A stretch of DNA of 64,000 nt from Microbacterium sp. cx-55 (GCF_021117345.1 NZ_CP088261.1:124001-188000), one strand, 5' to 3'. Positions 8,735-17,947 are shown, numbered from the stretch's first letter. Translations and numbers: made by a program. Notes: generated by a model from the sequence alone, not told the origin.

Positions 8735-11239
8735 ATGACCCGCATTTCTGCGCGCCGCCGCGCCGCCGCCGTGACGGCGACCGCGCTCGCCGGCGCTCTG
8801 GCCTTCGGCATCGCCGCGCCGGCGCACGCCGCCGGGACCGACCCGATCGCTCCGCATCCTGACGCATGGGGACGGTACTACGTCGACGCGTGGGCCACGA
8901 ACACCACCGCGAACACTTCGCCCGAGACGAACGCGGCGATCGGTCTGCTGACGCCCATGCTCGATTACTGGACGCCCGAGGTGCCGCCGACGGCCGCGTT
9001 CGACGCGAGCGGGCGGTTCATCCCCGACAGCGTCGGCACCGTGAAGAACGCCACCGTGCTGGATGCGAACATCGCCGAGGCCGCGCGGATCACCGCGGCG
9101 CGCACTCCCGAGCAGGCCGCCGCCGCCTACCGCTACGACCGGCGCAACCAGAACTACTCCGCGGTGCAGGGCCTCGGGCCCTGGGCGGATGCGTTCCGCA
9201 CCGGCACGAACGCGGGCACGACCATCCCCGACGAGATCCCGGCCGACGCGACGACGGTCAAATACGACGACAAGGGCAACGCCAACGGAGCGTGGGCCGA
9301 CGAGACCTCGACCTACGGGCCGATGGTCGCGCTCGTGAACCAGTTCCGCAACTCGTCCGCGTCGACCAACCCGTCCAAGGCGTACTACAACTACGCGCGC
9401 CCGTTCCGGTGGAGCACCGACGTGCAGGTGCTGCCGACGCTGATTCCGGCGAAGCAGCCCGACGCCAACGCGCTGAGCGACGGCGGCTACCCCAGCGGCC
9501 ACACGAACGCGGCGTATCTCGCGACCCTGGCGCTGGCGTATGCGGCGCCCGAGCGGTTCCAGGAACTGCTCACCAGCGCGTCCGACATCGGCAACAGCCG
9601 CATCGTCGCCGGAATGCACTCGCCGGGCGACGTGATCGGCGGGCGCATCATGGCGACCGCCGTCGCTGCCGCCGCCCTCAACCAGCCGGCCAACGCCGAC
9701 AAGATGGCGGCCGCGCGGACCGCCGCCGAGGCGCTGCTGGCGACCCCCGGTGTCGGGGCCGACGCCTACGCCGACCACGCCGGCAACGAGAAGCTCTACG
9801 CGGATCGGCTCACCTATGGCCTGCCGCGGGTGGGTGACACGACCCGCCCGGTCGTCGTGCCGAAGGGCGCCGAGGTGCTGCTCGCGTCGCGTCTGCCGTA
9901 CCTCACGGCTGACCAGCGCCGGTGGGTGCTGCAGTCGACGGGGCTGGGCTCCGGCTACGCGCTGCTCGACGACGCCGAAGGATGGGGACGCCTGAACCTG
10001 TACGCGGCGGCCGATGGCTACAGCGCCTTCGACACCGACGTCTCGGTCGACATGGATGCGGCGCAGGGCGGTTTCAGCGCGGCCGACTCGTGGCGGAACG
10101 ACATCGAGGGCGCGGGTTCGCTCACGAAGTCCGGCACCGGTGCGCTCACCCTGACCGGCGACAACACGTTCACCGGCGGCACGACGGTGAACGGCGGCAC
10201 GCTGGCCGCCGCATCCGCCGACGCGCTCGGCACCGGCTTGGTCTCGGTCGAGGGCGGCACGCTCACGGAATCCGCGACGGCGCCCGTGCAGATCGGCGGC
10301 GACCTGACGCTTGCCCCGACCAGCACGCTCGAGCTGACGGTCGAGGGACCTGCGCCCGCGCTCGTCGTGGCGGGCACCGCATCCGTCGACGGAACGGCGA
10401 AGATCTCGTTCGCGAACGGCACGGTGCCGAGCGACGACACCGTCATCGCGACCTTCGGGCGCGTGGGTGCGGGCACGAGCTTCGACGCGGTGCAGGTCGA
10501 CGGCCTGCCAGCCGGGTACACCCCCGCGCTCCGGATCACGGATGGTGCGCTGCACCTCGTGAACACGACGCCCGCCGTCGGGTCGCTGACGGCCGGAACC
10601 CCCGCCGTCGGCGGCACTCCGGTCGTGGGGCAGACCCTGACCGCGACGCCCGGTGCCTGGACGCCGACGCCCGTGACATTCGGGTACCAGTGGTTCCGCG
10701 GCTCCGCCGCGATCGCGGGCGCGACCTCGGCGGACTACACCGTCGGCTTCGCCGATGTGGGCCAGACGCTGAGCGTCGAAGTGACCGGGTCGAAGAGCGG
10801 ATATGTGCCGCAGACCCGGACGGCGACCGCATCCGGAATCGCCACCGCCGTCGTCACGCTCGATGACGCGAGCGTCACCGCGGGCGACCGCGTGACGGTG
10901 TCGGGAGCGGGCTTCGCGCCCGGCGAGACCGTCGGTATCGAGCTGCGATCGACGCCCGTCCAGGTCGGAACGGCCGTCGTCGGACCGACCGGGGCGTTCA
11001 TCGTGAGCATCACGATCCCGGTGAACATCCCGGCCGGGGCGCACACGATCGTGGTGACGGGTGCGACGAGTGCGGTCACCGCATCCGCTCCGCTCACCGT
11101 CGCCGCTGCACCGGGCATCGCCGCGCTCGCCGCCACGGGTGGCACCGCGCCGCTCCTGTTGGTGCCGTTCCTCGCGGGCGGGCTGCTGCTGACGGGCGCG
11201 GCCATGGTCATCGTGCGTCGCCGGATGCGGCGCGCCTGA
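8735..11239 (+). CDS. Secreted PAP2-family phosphatase with PATR-type repeat, Ig-like domains and cell-surface anchor
   Basis: An 834-residue exported protein. GAGGAG lies 10 nt before the ATG, and a signal peptide ends at about AHA (residue 32). The first third is a vanadium-haloperoxidase/PAP2 acid phosphatase: GYPSGHTNAAY holds the catalytic His and SRIVAGMHSPGDVIGGR the second His, with KAYYNYARPFRW as the first motif. About residues 465-510 resemble a passenger-associated transport repeat (GTGALTLTGDNTFTGGTT). Ig-like segments follow (GAWTPTPVTFGYQWFRG). The C terminus has LAATGG, a membrane span and RRRMRR, a sortase-like or membrane-retention signal. It is expected to release phosphate from extracellular organophosphates, possibly nucleotides. 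It is transcribed alone. Confidence 0.87.
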   Translation: MTRISARRRAAAVTATALAGALAFGIAAPAHAAGTDPIAPHPDAWGRYYVDAWATNTTANTSPETNAAIGLLTPMLDYWTPEVPPTAAFDASGRFIPDSVGTVKNATVLDANIAEAARITAARTPEQAAAAYRYDRRNQNYSAVQGLGPWADAFRTGTNAGTTIPDEIPADATTVKYDDKGNANGAWADETSTYGPMVALVNQFRNSSASTNPSKAYYNYARPFRWSTDVQVLPTLIPAKQPDANALSDGGYPSGHTNAAYLATLALAYAAPERFQELLTSASDIGNSRIVAGMHSPGDVIGGRIMATAVAAAALNQPANADKMAAARTAAEALLATPGVGADAYADHAGNEKLYADRLTYGLPRVGDTTRPVVVPKGAEVLLASRLPYLTADQRRWVLQSTGLGSGYALLDDAEGWGRLNLYAAADGYSAFDTDVSVDMDAAQGGFSAADSWRNDIEGAGSLTKSGTGALTLTGDNTFTGGTTVNGGTLAAASADALGTGLVSVEGGTLTESATAPVQIGGDLTLAPTSTLELTVEGPAPALVVAGTASVDGTAKISFANGTVPSDDTVIATFGRVGAGTSFDAVQVDGLPAGYTPALRITDGALHLVNTTPAVGSLTAGTPAVGGTPVVGQTLTATPGAWTPTPVTFGYQWFRGSAAIAGATSADYTVGFADVGQTLSVEVTGSKSGYVPQTRTATASGIATAVVTLDDASVTAGDRVTVSGAGFAPGETVGIELRSTPVQVGTAVVGPTGAFIVSITIPVNIPAGAHTIVVTGATSAVTASAPLTVAAAPGIAALAATGGTAPLLLVPFLAGGLLLTGAAMVIVRRRMRRA

Positions 11240-11246
11240 GCCACTC

Positions 11247-11287
11247 GCGGGCGGGGCTGTGTCGCGCAGCGGCGCGACCCCGCCCGC
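11247..11287 (+). terminator. Terminator-like hairpin after phosphatase gene
   Basis: GCGGGCGGGG at 11247-11256 pairs perfectly with CCCCGCCCGC at 11278-11287, starting 7 bp after the stop codon. There is no T-run, as is common in high-GC actinobacteria. Confidence 0.6.
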
Positions 11288-11489
11288 GGTGTTGTGCGGT
11301 GGTGGATTTCGCGGGCGGGTGTGTAGATGGCGCGGATTTCCGCGCGACGGGATGTCGGTCGGTGGCAAGTCAGTCGCCGAGTTTCGGTCCGATGCGGCGT
11401 AGCGGGGGCGGCCGTGCGGGTCTCCGACACGCGCGTCCGGCAAGTGTCAAGCCCTCGGCCGGTCGCATGCGCGGGTGTGGAGTGTGGGC

Positions 11490-11615
11490 ATGAGTACCGC
11501 AGATCCGCATCCCGCCCCGAACGACCCGACGCTACCTCCGCTGAACGACCCGTTCGAGGAGGATGACGACGCCGACGCGACCGCGACCGGCTCGCACCCG
11601 GCCGCGCTCGCCTGA
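11490..11615 (+). CDS. Possible 41-residue acidic peptide
   Basis: A short frame runs from ATG at 11490 to TGA at 11613-11615. The translation is acidic and Pro-rich (it starts MSTADPHPAPNDPTLPPL and contains FEEDDDADA), unlike the Arg/Ala-rich translations of neighbouring non-coding DNA. There is no clear Shine-Dalgarno, though GTGTGGAGTGTGGGC lies upstream. It could be a remnant of a longer gene. No family is recognised. It sits between the phosphatase terminator and the second cluster of 47-bp palindromes. Confidence 0.25.
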   Translation: MSTADPHPAPNDPTLPPLNDPFEEDDDADATATGSHPAALA

Positions 11616-11709
11616 CGCCTCGCGTCGCGTCGGGCGTCCCCCTCCTCACACCGCTCCGCCCCGCCCGCCCCGCGCCCCGCTCCGGCACGCTCACGTGTCG
11701 CCCGCCCGC

Positions 11710-12045
11710 TCAGGTGTCGCAATGCGTCGGCGACGCCAGCCGATTGCGACACGTGAGCAGCATCTCCTCGCGCTCACGTGGCGCAATCGGTGAGGTGAGG
11801 CGGCGGATTGCGACACGTGAGCATGGGTGCGGGCGCGTTGTCCCGTGCGGCATCCGGCTCAGGCCCCGGCGCGTCGCGCCAGCCGAGGCTCCGGCGCCGC
11901 GCGCCAGCCCGCTTCCGGCGCCGCATCCGCCCGCTCACGTGTCGCAATGCGTCGGCGGCGCCAGCCGATTGGGACACGTGAGCAGCATCTCCACGCACTC
12001 TGGTGACGCAATCGGTGTGGTGGGGCGGCGGATTGCGACACGTGA
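11710..12045. repeat. Four copies of the 47-bp palindromic element (cluster 2)
   Basis: Copies lie at 11710-11756, 11774-11820, 11935-11981 and 11999-12045, each exactly 47 bp. An isolated left arm, TCACGTGTCG, occurs at 11691-11700. They form two pairs with a 64-bp start-to-start offset (11710/11774 and 11935/11999), so a two-copy unit of about 110 bp appears duplicated 225 bp apart. The last copy has a decayed left arm (TCTGGTGACGCAATC) but an intact right arm. They lie in the 1.05-kb gap between the phosphatase and GMC oxidoreductase genes. Confidence 0.92.
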
Positions 12046-12070
12046 GCGTGGCAGCGCGGGGCGCGACCGC

Positions 12071-12290
12071 ACGCGCGACAGCGAACCGCGCGCGACAGCG
12101 AACCGCGCGCGACAGCGAACCGCGCGCGACAGCGAACCGCGCGCGACAGCGAACCGCGCGCGACAGTGCACGGGGAGCGACAGCGCAGCGCACCGGGGAG
12201 CGACAGTGCAGCGCACCGGGAGCGACAGCGCACCGGGAGCGACAGCGCAGCCCGAGCGACAGCGCAGCCCGCGCGACACCGCGCGCGGCG
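12071..12290. repeat. 17-bp tandem repeats abutting GMC gene end
   Basis: About five head-to-tail copies of a 17-bp unit (CGCGCGCGACAGCGAAC) run from about 12071 to 12160. They grade into degenerate copies built on GAGCGACAGCGCA up to about 12290, right beside the stop codon of the minus-strand GMC oxidoreductase at 12293. They are non-coding as far as can be seen. Such arrays can form by slippage and may vary in number between strains. Confidence 0.8.
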
Positions 12291-12292
12291 GG

Positions 12293-13855
12293 TCAGGGCG
12301 CGGTGAGGAGCTCGGCGGCGCGCTCGGCGATCGCCACCGTCGGGGCCTGCGTGTTGCAGGTCGGGATCGACGGCATCACCGAGGCATCTGCGACCCAGAG
12401 GCCCGACAGTCCCCGCACCCGCAGGCCAGGATCCACGACCGCGAGGTCGTCGGTGCCGATGCGCGCCGTGCCCGAGCAGTGGAAGAACGTGCCGATGTTC
12501 TCGCGCACGAACCGCACCTTGTCCGCGTGCGCCAACCCGTGCGGCGGCGTGATCGGGCCCTCCGCGAGCTCGCTGTACGCCTGCGTCGCGACGAGGTCGT
12601 GCACGGCGTCGACCGCCTCGACCATCGCGGCGAGGTCGGTCGGGTCGGCGAGGTAGTTCGGGTGCAGGTCGGCGGCCGCATCCGGATCCGCTGACCGCAC
12701 CCGCACCCATCCGACGCTCCGCGAACGGTACAGCCCGGGCACGATCGCGAACACGCGGCCGCCCGTCAGGTCGTGCGCGGCGTGCAGCTTCTCATCGCCC
12801 CGCGACCCGTGGGCGATGACCGCGTGCAGGTCGGGTCCGGTGTCGGCGTGGGTGCTCCGCCAGTTGAGCATCGCGCCGCCGCCATTGCCGATCACGGGCC
12901 CGAGCGACGCCCGTGCACGGAAGTTCATGCCGAGGATCAGCGGGTGGTCCTGGAAGTTCTCGCCGACGCCCGGCAGGTGATGCCGGGAACGGATGCCGGC
13001 CGCCGCGAGCCGCGTCGCGTCGCCGATGCCGGACAGCTGCAGCAGCCGCGGGGTGTCGAGCGCGCCCGCCGCCAGCACGACCTGCGCGGCGGAGGTCTCG
13101 CGGAGCGTGCCGTCGACGAGGTGCCGGATGCCGGTCACCCGGTCGCCGTCGAGCACGAGGGCGTGCACCGGGCTGCCCACGAGCACGTCGAGGTTCTCTC
13201 GGCCGAGGGCCGGTTCGAGGTATCCGCGGGCGGTGCTCCAGCGTTCGAACGCCCCGTCCTCCCCGACGATCGCGTTGTAATCCGCGTACACGGCGCCCTC
13301 GTTGTCGGCCGCATTGGCGTCCTCGAGCACCGGCAGGCCGCGTTCGGCCGTCGCGGCGATCAGCGCGTCGGCGATGGGATGCACGTCCGCGAGCGGACCG
13401 ACCCGCATCGGACCGTCGAGCCCCCGGTATGCGGGGTCGCCGCCCGGCCGCGCCTCGGAGCGGCGGAAGAAGGGCAGCAGGTCGTCGTAGCCCCAGCCGG
13501 TGGCACCCGCATCCGCCCACGCGTCGTAGTCGGCGCGGTTGCCGCGGTACCAGAGCATCGCGTTCGTGGAGGACGAGCCGCCGAGCACGCGGCCGCGGGG
13601 CATCGCGAGCGCCCGCCCGAGCACGTGCGGCGTGGGAGTGGATCGGTACCCGTAGTCGTACGGGCCGCCGATCATCGCATCCCAGTGCGCCGCGTCGAGC
13701 ACCTCCCGGATGCCGCGATGGTCGGGCCCCGCCTCCACGAGCAGCACGCGCCGCGCCGGATCCTCGGAGAGGCGGGCGGCGAGAACGCATCCCGCCGCGC
13801 CGCCGCCGACGACGAGCACGTCATAGCCGGCGGCGGGCGCGTGCACGATCGGCAT
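12293..13855 (-). CDS. GMC-family FAD-dependent oxidoreductase (choline dehydrogenase-like)
   Basis: A 520-residue flavoprotein, the last gene of the seven-gene operon. The FAD Rossmann motif is VVGGGAAGCVLAARLSE near residue 14. GMC signature 1 lies around RGRVLGGSSSTNAMLWYRG and signature 2 in GALDTPRLLQLSGIG. The catalytic His is in FFHCSGTARIG; the second position is in SIPTCNTQAPTVAIAE. GMC enzymes oxidise an alcohol to an aldehyde or ketone. The ATG at 13855 overlaps the previous gene's stop by one base (TGATG), so translation is probably coupled. An alcohol-oxidising step fits the aldehyde dehydrogenase in the same operon. Confidence 0.88.
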   Translation of the reverse strand: MPIVHAPAAGYDVLVVGGGAAGCVLAARLSEDPARRVLLVEAGPDHRGIREVLDAAHWDAMIGGPYDYGYRSTPTPHVLGRALAMPRGRVLGGSSSTNAMLWYRGNRADYDAWADAGATGWGYDDLLPFFRRSEARPGGDPAYRGLDGPMRVGPLADVHPIADALIAATAERGLPVLEDANAADNEGAVYADYNAIVGEDGAFERWSTARGYLEPALGRENLDVLVGSPVHALVLDGDRVTGIRHLVDGTLRETSAAQVVLAAGALDTPRLLQLSGIGDATRLAAAGIRSRHHLPGVGENFQDHPLILGMNFRARASLGPVIGNGGGAMLNWRSTHADTGPDLHAVIAHGSRGDEKLHAAHDLTGGRVFAIVPGLYRSRSVGWVRVRSADPDAAADLHPNYLADPTDLAAMVEAVDAVHDLVATQAYSELAEGPITPPHGLAHADKVRFVRENIGTFFHCSGTARIGTDDLAVVDPGLRVRGLSGLWVADASVMPSIPTCNTQAPTVAIAERAAELLTAP

Positions 13856-14469
13856 CAGTTGTGCTCGCTCGGTCCCATGATGGTTATGCCCTCGGTCTTC
13901 TCGACGTGGCGCACGAAGATGTACTTGTCTTCGCGGCCGTCGGAGTGCTTGCGCCCGATGCCGGGCTCGAGGATGCCGTCGGTCTTCGCGACGACGATGT
14001 AGGGCTCGGATGCGGCGAGCCCGGCCGCGCAGTGCGCGTCGAACTCTTCCAGGGTCTCGGCGGTGAACGCCTTCTCGACTCCCGCGCCGCGAGCGATCGC
14101 GGCGAGGTCGACGCGCCCCTTCGCCGTGTGGGTCGCGGGCCCTCCGATCGACTGGTACTGCTCGTTGTCCCAGACCACCACGAACAGGTTCGCGGGCCGC
14201 TCGTTGCCGAGGGTCGCGAGGATGCCGAGGTTGAACAGGAGTCCGCCGTCGGTGTCGAGCGACACGATGCGCCGGTGCGGCAGACCGACCGCGAGCCCGA
14301 AGGCTTCCGGGGTCACGCAGCCGAGCTGCTGCTGGAAGAGGCTCGCGTCCCGCATGTGCGGTGCCGCGTTGTACCACTCGTCGACGGCGCCGCCGAGGGA
14401 GAGGATGACGAGCTCGTCGGAGAGCCGGGCGCCCAGCATCCGCATGGCCTCGAATCTGCTGTAACTCAT
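13855..14469 (-). CDS. ThDP-dependent decarboxylase, beta subunit (sulfopyruvate/phosphonopyruvate decarboxylase-like)
   Basis: A 204-residue protein matching the C-terminal, cofactor-binding domain of thiamin-diphosphate enzymes. The ThDP/Mg motif appears as LDTDGGLLFNLGILATL, with the Asp-Gly and Asn expected for pyrophosphate and metal binding. It shares its split architecture with the two-subunit sulfopyruvate decarboxylase (ComDE) and the AepY-type phosphonopyruvate decarboxylases, where the partner supplies the N-terminal PYR domain. The partner is the next gene upstream in transcription, 43 bp away. The expected chemistry is decarboxylation of a 2-oxoacid to an aldehyde; the actual acid is unknown. 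Confidence 0.85.
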   Translation of the reverse strand: MSYSRFEAMRMLGARLSDELVILSLGGAVDEWYNAAPHMRDASLFQQQLGCVTPEAFGLAVGLPHRRIVSLDTDGGLLFNLGILATLGNERPANLFVVVWDNEQYQSIGGPATHTAKGRVDLAAIARGAGVEKAFTAETLEEFDAHCAAGLAASEPYIVVAKTDGILEPGIGRKHSDGREDKYIFVRHVEKTEGITIMGPSEHN

Positions 14470-14512
14470 CGGTTCGCCCCTTCCGGGCCGTGCGTGCGGG
14501 GTGCGTGGATGT

Positions 14513-15013
14513 TCATCGGACCAGACCTCCGCCGAGGACGATGGCCGCGTGGTGGTACGAGGCGTAGGCGGTCTCGTAGGCGTCGACCACGGCCTGCTCG
14601 ATCTCGTCGACCTCGCGGACGATCCGGTACGGCGTGCGGAGCGTCTGCAGGAGCGGCTCCATCGTGATCCCGTGCGGGATCGCCCACCAGTTGTTCTCGC
14701 CGAGCTCGCCCCGGTAGCTCATGATCATGACGACCGGGATGCCGGCGCCGAACCCCATCCGGGCGAGGTGCTCGGTGGCGGCGCGGAGGCCGGAGTTCTC
14801 CATCACGAGCACGGCACGTTTGCCGGAGAGGAACACGCCGCCGGCGATCGCGGCACCTTCGCCCTCGTTCGTGACGGGGATGGTGCGGATGTCGGCATCC
14901 GCATCCAGCGCCGGATAGAGCTCCTTCAGGAGCGAATCCGGCAGGTAGGTGGCGACGCTGACCCCGGCCCGTTTCAGGCCCCGGATCACCGCCTCGACGG
15001 CGTCAGCTCTCAT
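14513..15013 (-). CDS. ThDP-dependent decarboxylase, alpha subunit (PYR domain)
   Basis: A 166-residue protein equivalent to the N-terminal PYR half of a ThDP decarboxylase. The catalytic Glu is probably in TNEGEGAAIAGGVFLSG, and PVVMIMSYRGELGENNWW resembles ComD/AepY alpha subunits. ATG at 15013 is preferred because AGAGAG then sits about 7 nt upstream; an ATG two codons earlier (15019) would leave no room for it. The start overlaps the monooxygenase gene by 11 bp. With the beta subunit it should form an alpha/beta enzyme with active sites at the subunit interface. Confidence 0.83.
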   Translation of the reverse strand: MRADAVEAVIRGLKRAGVSVATYLPDSLLKELYPALDADADIRTIPVTNEGEGAAIAGGVFLSGKRAVLVMENSGLRAATEHLARMGFGAGIPVVMIMSYRGELGENNWWAIPHGITMEPLLQTLRTPYRIVREVDEIEQAVVDAYETAYASYHHAAIVLGGGLVR

Positions 15014-16415
15014 CGGCATCTCTCTCTGTGTGCGTGGGGATGATCGGGTCGTCGGCCGCGCGGGCGGCGAGGCGGTGGGCGCGGTGCGTGGGAGCGAGCC
15101 GCGGGGAGCCCGAGAACCGCTCGCGGAGGGTCTGGCCCTCGGGGCGGCCCACCCGACCGCGCTCCGCGAGGATCGGCACGACCAGCTCGATGAACGCGCG
15201 ATACGCCCCCGGCCCACCGAATGTCGGCTCCAGCATGATGCCGTCGATGCCCGAGCCGTCGACGATCGCTTCGATCTCATCGGCGACCTCCTCGGGGGAG
15301 CCGGTGATCTGGAACCCACGGATCGCCTTCGTGCGGAACTGGTCGAGGATCTCGCCCACCCGCATGTCGGGGTTCTGCCGCGCATATCGCTGCACGAGCG
15401 TCTGGCCGAGGTCGGTCTTCAGGTCGACGACCCGCGACTCGGGGTCGAGTCCGGTGAGGTCGAGCCCCGTGATGCCGGCGAACATGACGGCCGCGTCGTC
15501 CAGGCCCAGCAGCGCCTCGTACTCCGCGCGCAGCGCCTCGGCCTCGGCGCGGGTCGGGGCGACCGTCACCGTCAGGCCGGTGACCACGGCGACGTCCTCC
15601 GGATGGCGTCCGCCCTGCACGGCCTGCTCCCGGATGTCGCGAACGTGCGCGGCCGCCGATGCGATGGTCTGGCCCTGGATGAAGACGGCCTCCGCGTTCC
15701 GCGCGGCGTAGGCCCGGCCGCGATCGGACGTGCCCGCCTGGAACAGCACGGGGGTGCGCTGCGGGGTGGGGGGCACCGCGAAGATCCCGCGCGAGCGCTG
15801 GTGCGCGTCGGCCACCTCGACCCGGTGCAGTTTCGCCGGGTCGGCGAACACGCCGCGGTCGCGGTCGCGCACCTCGGCGTCGTCGTCCCAGCTGTGCTCC
15901 CAGTAGCGCAGGCACGTGTCGAGAAAGGAGTCGGCGGCGTCGTACTTCGCGTCGTGCGACAGCTGCTCCGTCACACCGAACAGCTCGTCGGTGGTCGACT
16001 GCGAGCTGCCCGTGACGACGTTCCAGCCGATGCGTCCGCCGGTCAACCGGTCGAGCGTGGCGAACCGGCGGGCGGTGCCGTACGGGCGCTCCACCGTGGT
16101 CGGCGACGTCACGACGAACCCGAGGGTCTCGGTCTCGCGGGCGAGCGCGGCGATCGCGAGCATCGGGTCGAGCGCGGGGAACTGGATGCCGTGCGCCGCG
16201 ACCTCGTCGGGCATCCGCCCGTCCAGCGTCGCGTACCCGTAGGTGTCGGCGAAGAACAGGAAGTCGAACCCCGCGGCGTCGAGCTCTTTCGCGAGGTCGA
16301 CCCAGTAATCGAGTCGGTCCCAGTCGTCTCCTCGGCCATCCGGATGCGTCCACGTCGGCATCCCGTTGGAGGGGTTCATCATCTCGAACACCCCGAGGCG
16401 GATTCGTTTGCTCAC
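15003..16415 (-). CDS. LLM-class FMN-dependent monooxygenase (NtaA/SnaA/DszA family)
   Basis: A 470-residue bacterial-luciferase-like TIM-barrel enzyme. Family marks are FFADTYGYATLDG near the N terminus, RIGWNVVTGSSQ in the middle and VLFQAGTSDRGRAYAARNAEAVF, which binds FMN phosphate in NtaA-type enzymes. These two-component monooxygenases use FMNH2 from a separate reductase to hydroxylate or cleave C-N or C-S bonds; no flavin reductase gene is visible nearby. Its ATG overlaps the end of the aldehyde dehydrogenase gene by 4 bp. In the operon it is the likely oxygen-activating step after the amidohydrolase. Confidence 0.88.
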   Translation of the reverse strand: MSKRIRLGVFEMMNPSNGMPTWTHPDGRGDDWDRLDYWVDLAKELDAAGFDFLFFADTYGYATLDGRMPDEVAAHGIQFPALDPMLAIAALARETETLGFVVTSPTTVERPYGTARRFATLDRLTGGRIGWNVVTGSSQSTTDELFGVTEQLSHDAKYDAADSFLDTCLRYWEHSWDDDAEVRDRDRGVFADPAKLHRVEVADAHQRSRGIFAVPPTPQRTPVLFQAGTSDRGRAYAARNAEAVFIQGQTIASAAAHVRDIREQAVQGGRHPEDVAVVTGLTVTVAPTRAEAEALRAEYEALLGLDDAAVMFAGITGLDLTGLDPESRVVDLKTDLGQTLVQRYARQNPDMRVGEILDQFRTKAIRGFQITGSPEEVADEIEAIVDGSGIDGIMLEPTFGGPGAYRAFIELVVPILAERGRVGRPEGQTLRERFSGSPRLAPTHRAHRLAARAADDPIIPTHTERDADES

Positions 16416-17917
16416 AGGACCATCACCACCGATTTCGTCTCCAGATAGTTCTCCAGCCCCTGCGGGCCGTTCTCGTAGCCCCAGCCCGACTCCTTATGGC
16501 CGCCCTTGGGCAGCTCGGGTCCGAGGAAGGAATGGCAGTTCACCCATACCGTGCCCGCCTGCAGTCGTGCGGCGATCCGGTGGCCGTTGCTGAGGCCCTC
16601 GGTCCAGACGCTGGCGGCGAGGCCGTAGTCGCTGTCGTTCGCCCAGCCGACGACCTCGTCGAGGTCATCGAAGGGTGTGACGACGGCGACCGGGCCGAAG
16701 ATCTCTTCGCGCATGAGGCGCATGTCGGCGGTGACGTCGGTGAGGACGGTCGGGGTGAAGAACGTGCCGGCCGCGCCGTCGCGCTCGCCGCCGGTTACGA
16801 CGGTCACCCCTTCGGCCACGCCCTCGTCGACGAACGCGGCGACGCGTTCGGCCTGCGCGGCGCTGACCAGCGGGCCGAGGTCGGTCGCGGCGCCCAGGCC
16901 GTGCCCGAGACGCAGCCTGCGCCCGGCGTCGGCCATGCCGCCGACGACCTCGTCGTACACGTCGCGGTGCGCGTAGATGCGGGCGCTCGCGACGCAGACC
17001 TGGCCACCGTTGTCGAAGATGCCGCGGGAGACGCCCTCGATAGCGGCCGGCAGATCCGCATCCGGCATGATGATCGACGGCGACTTGCCGCCGAGCTCGA
17101 GGGTGAGCCGGGCGAGGCGGGAGGATGCGGACTGCACGAGCCGCTTTCCGACGGCCGTCGACCCCGTGAACGCGATCTTCGCGACGCCGCGGTGCTCGAC
17201 GAGCGCCTGACCTGCCTCCGCGCCGAACCCGGTGAGGATGTTGACGACGCCAGCCGGAACACCCGCTTCCTGCAGCAGGCGCCCGAGGTAGAGGGCCGTG
17301 AGCGAGGTGTTCTCGGCCGGTTTCAGCACGATCGTGCACCCGGCGGCGAGAGCGGGTGCGAGCTTCATCGCCGTCATGATCATGGGCGAGTTCCACGGCA
17401 CGATCGCCGCGACCACACCGACCGGTTCGCGGCGCGTGTACGCGAACACCTCCTTGCCCTCGGGCGTGCGCGAGAGCGAGGTCGGGATCGTCTCGCCGAG
17501 GATCTTGGTCGGCCACCCCGCGTAGTACCGGAACTGGTTGATGGCGGCGGGGATCTCACCGAACCGCGAGGTGCGCAGGCTCTTGCCCTGGTCGAGCGTC
17601 TCGAGCTCGGCGAGGGCGTCGAGGTGCTCCTCCATGACGTCGGCGATCCGCCAGAGCAGACGCGAGCGGTCGGCGGGCCGCATCGCGGACCATGCCGGCA
17701 GAGCCTCGGATGCGGCGGCGACGGCGCGGTCGGCGTCGGTCGCGTCACCGCGGGCGATGCGCGCGAGCTCTTCGCCGGTCGCCGGGTCGAGCGTCGCGAA
17801 ATCGGCCCCGCTCGCGGCGGCGATCCAGCGCCCGCCGATGAGCAGGCGTCCGGGATCGTCGTCGAGGAAGCGCTGGGCGCGTTCACCGAGCGGTGCGCGA
17901 TCGAGGTCGATCGTCAT
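16412..17917 (-). CDS. Aldehyde dehydrogenase (NAD(P)-dependent)
   Basis: A 501-residue ALDH, full length for the family. The general-base Glu is in LELGGKSP (about residue 274) and the nucleophilic Cys in NGGQVCVAS (about residue 308). The NAD-binding segment FTGSTAVGKRL and the oxyanion Asn in VPWNSP are present. It oxidises an aldehyde to the acid in the cytosol. It follows the amidohydrolase by 30 bp and overlaps the monooxygenase by 4 bp. The aldehyde could come from the ThDP decarboxylase or the GMC oxidoreductase of the same operon, which makes a decarboxylate-then-oxidise or alcohol-to-acid sequence plausible. Confidence 0.92.
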   Translation of the reverse strand: MTIDLDRAPLGERAQRFLDDDPGRLLIGGRWIAAASGADFATLDPATGEELARIARGDATDADRAVAAASEALPAWSAMRPADRSRLLWRIADVMEEHLDALAELETLDQGKSLRTSRFGEIPAAINQFRYYAGWPTKILGETIPTSLSRTPEGKEVFAYTRREPVGVVAAIVPWNSPMIMTAMKLAPALAAGCTIVLKPAENTSLTALYLGRLLQEAGVPAGVVNILTGFGAEAGQALVEHRGVAKIAFTGSTAVGKRLVQSASSRLARLTLELGGKSPSIIMPDADLPAAIEGVSRGIFDNGGQVCVASARIYAHRDVYDEVVGGMADAGRRLRLGHGLGAATDLGPLVSAAQAERVAAFVDEGVAEGVTVVTGGERDGAAGTFFTPTVLTDVTADMRLMREEIFGPVAVVTPFDDLDEVVGWANDSDYGLAASVWTEGLSNGHRIAARLQAGTVWVNCHSFLGPELPKGGHKESGWGYENGPQGLENYLETKSVVMVL

Positions 17918-17947
17918 GGTGTGGGCCTCTCGTGAGGGTGGGGATGA

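Noticed and set aside
11563..12290. Long open frames on both strands across the repeat region between the phosphatase and GMC genes
   Set aside because: The translations are Arg/Ala/Pro-rich shadows of palindromes and 17-bp tandem repeats (for example repeated RARQRTARDSEP), with no domain, no credible start and overlap in several frames at once.
13856..14377. N-terminal extension of the GMC oxidoreductase by about 174 residues
   Set aside because: The extension is Arg/His/Pro-rich and overlaps the ThDP beta-subunit gene in another frame; the FAD motif is at the usual distance from the ATG at 13855.
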